From DATFDN01 sp963830565 (GTDB lineage: Bacteria; Pseudomonadota; Alphaproteobacteria; Acetobacterales; Acetobacteraceae), in contig CAWHMO010000011.1 of assembly GCA_963830565.1 (NCBI GenBank), forward strand, positions 75,687 to 139,686: a DNA stretch of 64,000 bases, read 5' to 3'. The position numbers and the translations under genes were made by a program. Positions 63,358 through 64,000 of the stretch are shown here, piece after piece. The notes under the pieces were generated by a model. It had not been told where the DNA came from. It did no database searches and saw only the letters and a list, made by a program, of their open reading frames with translations. Positions within the stretch are counted from its first letter, which is position 1. Each line of letters opens with the position of its first letter.

Positions 63358-63810
63358 ATGTCTCGCATTGCCACCCCAGCCCGAGACGACACCCTGGATC
63401 AGTCGAAGTCGATCCTGGATGCGGTCGCGAAGCACCTCGGGTTCGTCCCTAACCGGCACCGCTGATGTCGCTCAGCCCCGCTGCCCTGGCCGACTGGGTC
63501 GGGTTGCAGAGCCATTTCGCCGAAGCGCTCGACCGCGCAGGACGCGTGACGCGATCGCCCTCGCCGTCTCTGAGGTCGATGGTTGCGATTATTGCCTCGC
63601 GGCGCACAGCTACATCGCGGAAAACTTTGCCAAGATGTAGCCGGCAGAAATTGCCTGAAGCGCAAGGCGCGGTCCAGCGATCCCAAGCAGAGGTCGCCGC
63701 CCGCTTCGCGAAGACCTTGATCGAAACGCGTGGCCACATCCTCCAGCCGCCAGCGGGTCTCAGTCATCCTCGAGCAGCTCAGTCCAGCCCATTGCAGATT
63801 TACAACCTCG
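63358..63810 (+). pseudogene. Carboxymuconolactone-decarboxylase/AhpD-like protein, broken
   Basis: Starts at ATG 63358 (MSRIATPARDDTLDQSKSIL, HLGFVPNRHR), then shifts: MSLSPAALADWVGLQSHFAEALD in a second frame, AIALAVSEVDGCDYCLAAHSYIAENFAKM in a third, and AEVAARFAKTLIETRGHI in another. The CxxC motif CDYC with the downstream His of AAHS is that of peroxidase-type AhpD relatives. At least three indels; not functional as it stands. The 120-bp gap to the LysR gene fits a regulator-target pair. Confidence 0.75.
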
Positions 63811-64000
63811 CGCAGGACCTCGGTCATCGTGTCCAGGTCCTCGACCGCACTCAGCGACACCGCCTCGTCCAAGGCCGGCTAGGTAGCCGTCCGGCCCGCC
63901 GCAGTCCTTCGGGCAGGTAGGCGCCGCTGCCGCCCATGCAGGCCGGATAAATCTTGCCCGCTTCACCCGTCACATGACCTTCGATGCGCAGCTCGTGCCG
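63760..64000 (-). pseudogene. pRiA4b ORF-3-like protein fragment (runs off window)
   Basis: Minus-strand pieces ELRIEGHVTGEAGKIYPACMGGSGAYLP and, one frame over, CPKDCGGPDGYLA followed by residues from EAVSLSAVEDLD. The order YP.C..G....P.DCGG..GY is the signature of plasmid pRiA4b ORF-3-family proteins. One shift near 63915 breaks it, and the N-terminal part is beyond the window edge. These genes usually travel on plasmids and transposons. Confidence 0.6.

Noticed and set aside
63399..63872. Minus-strand frame of 157 codons opposite the AhpD-like remnant
   Set aside because: The plus strand gives several family-typical AhpD segments; the minus reading has no such pattern apart from the pRiA4b-like end.
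1..64000. CRISPR array
   Set aside because: No regularly spaced direct repeats with unique spacers were found; the repeat-rich region at 48-52 kb is coding.

Overview
The window is high-GC bacterial DNA with dense, often overlapping genes. The gene families (a PQQ alcohol dehydrogenase with periplasmic partner, an alphaproteobacterial ECF sigma/anti-sigma pair, xseB next to tlyA, several LLM-class oxidoreductases, GC-rich intergenic palindromes) fit an alphaproteobacterium, probably Rhodospirillales/Acetobacteraceae. That placement is inference from gene content, not from a marker-gene tree.

Left part (1-16.6 kb): a carbon-metabolism run tkt-gap-pgk; a short lower-GC insert with a dCTP-deaminase-like gene and a small partner; a block of three LLM-class oxidoreductases around an enoyl-CoA hydratase; then the core run pyrH-frr-uppS-cdsA-dxr-rseP. 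tsf and rpsB, which normally precede pyrH, lie on the opposite strand, converging on rseP.

Middle part (16.6-32.7 kb): an aldo/keto reductase; a lanthanide-signature PQQ dehydrogenase followed by a substrate-binding-protein/cytochrome c fusion; pncC; a zinc alcohol dehydrogenase; xseB-tlyA; a molybdenum hydroxylase (2Fe-2S and molybdopterin subunits) with a creatininase-family protein, facing a SAF-domain oxidoreductase; a HEPN-like gene; another LLM oxidoreductase; a nitroreductase and an SDR. Many genes here are interrupted by single-base indels, whereas the core genes of the first 16 kb are intact.

Cell-envelope part (32.8-52.3 kb): an RND efflux adaptor and pump, a DUF4410-like lipoprotein, a potassium-channel protein, a large secreted protein with three tandem modules, and a Cys-rich repeat protein; an unknown two-gene operon beside an AlkA-like glycosylase; a two-component system with small exported proteins; and a giant beta-repeat protein of about 1,450 residues on the minus strand.

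Right part (52.4-64 kb): tRNA-Thr, whose 3' end overlaps the stop of an anti-sigma gene; the ECF sigma factor with a metallophosphoesterase and cupredoxin; a glutathione S-transferase; an inverted-repeat element; a two-subunit CoA-transferase with an alpha/beta hydrolase-like protein; thiL and an MFS transporter; then tRNA-Cys followed by a graveyard of a transposase end, LysR, AhpD-like and pRiA4b ORF-3-like remnants running off the window.
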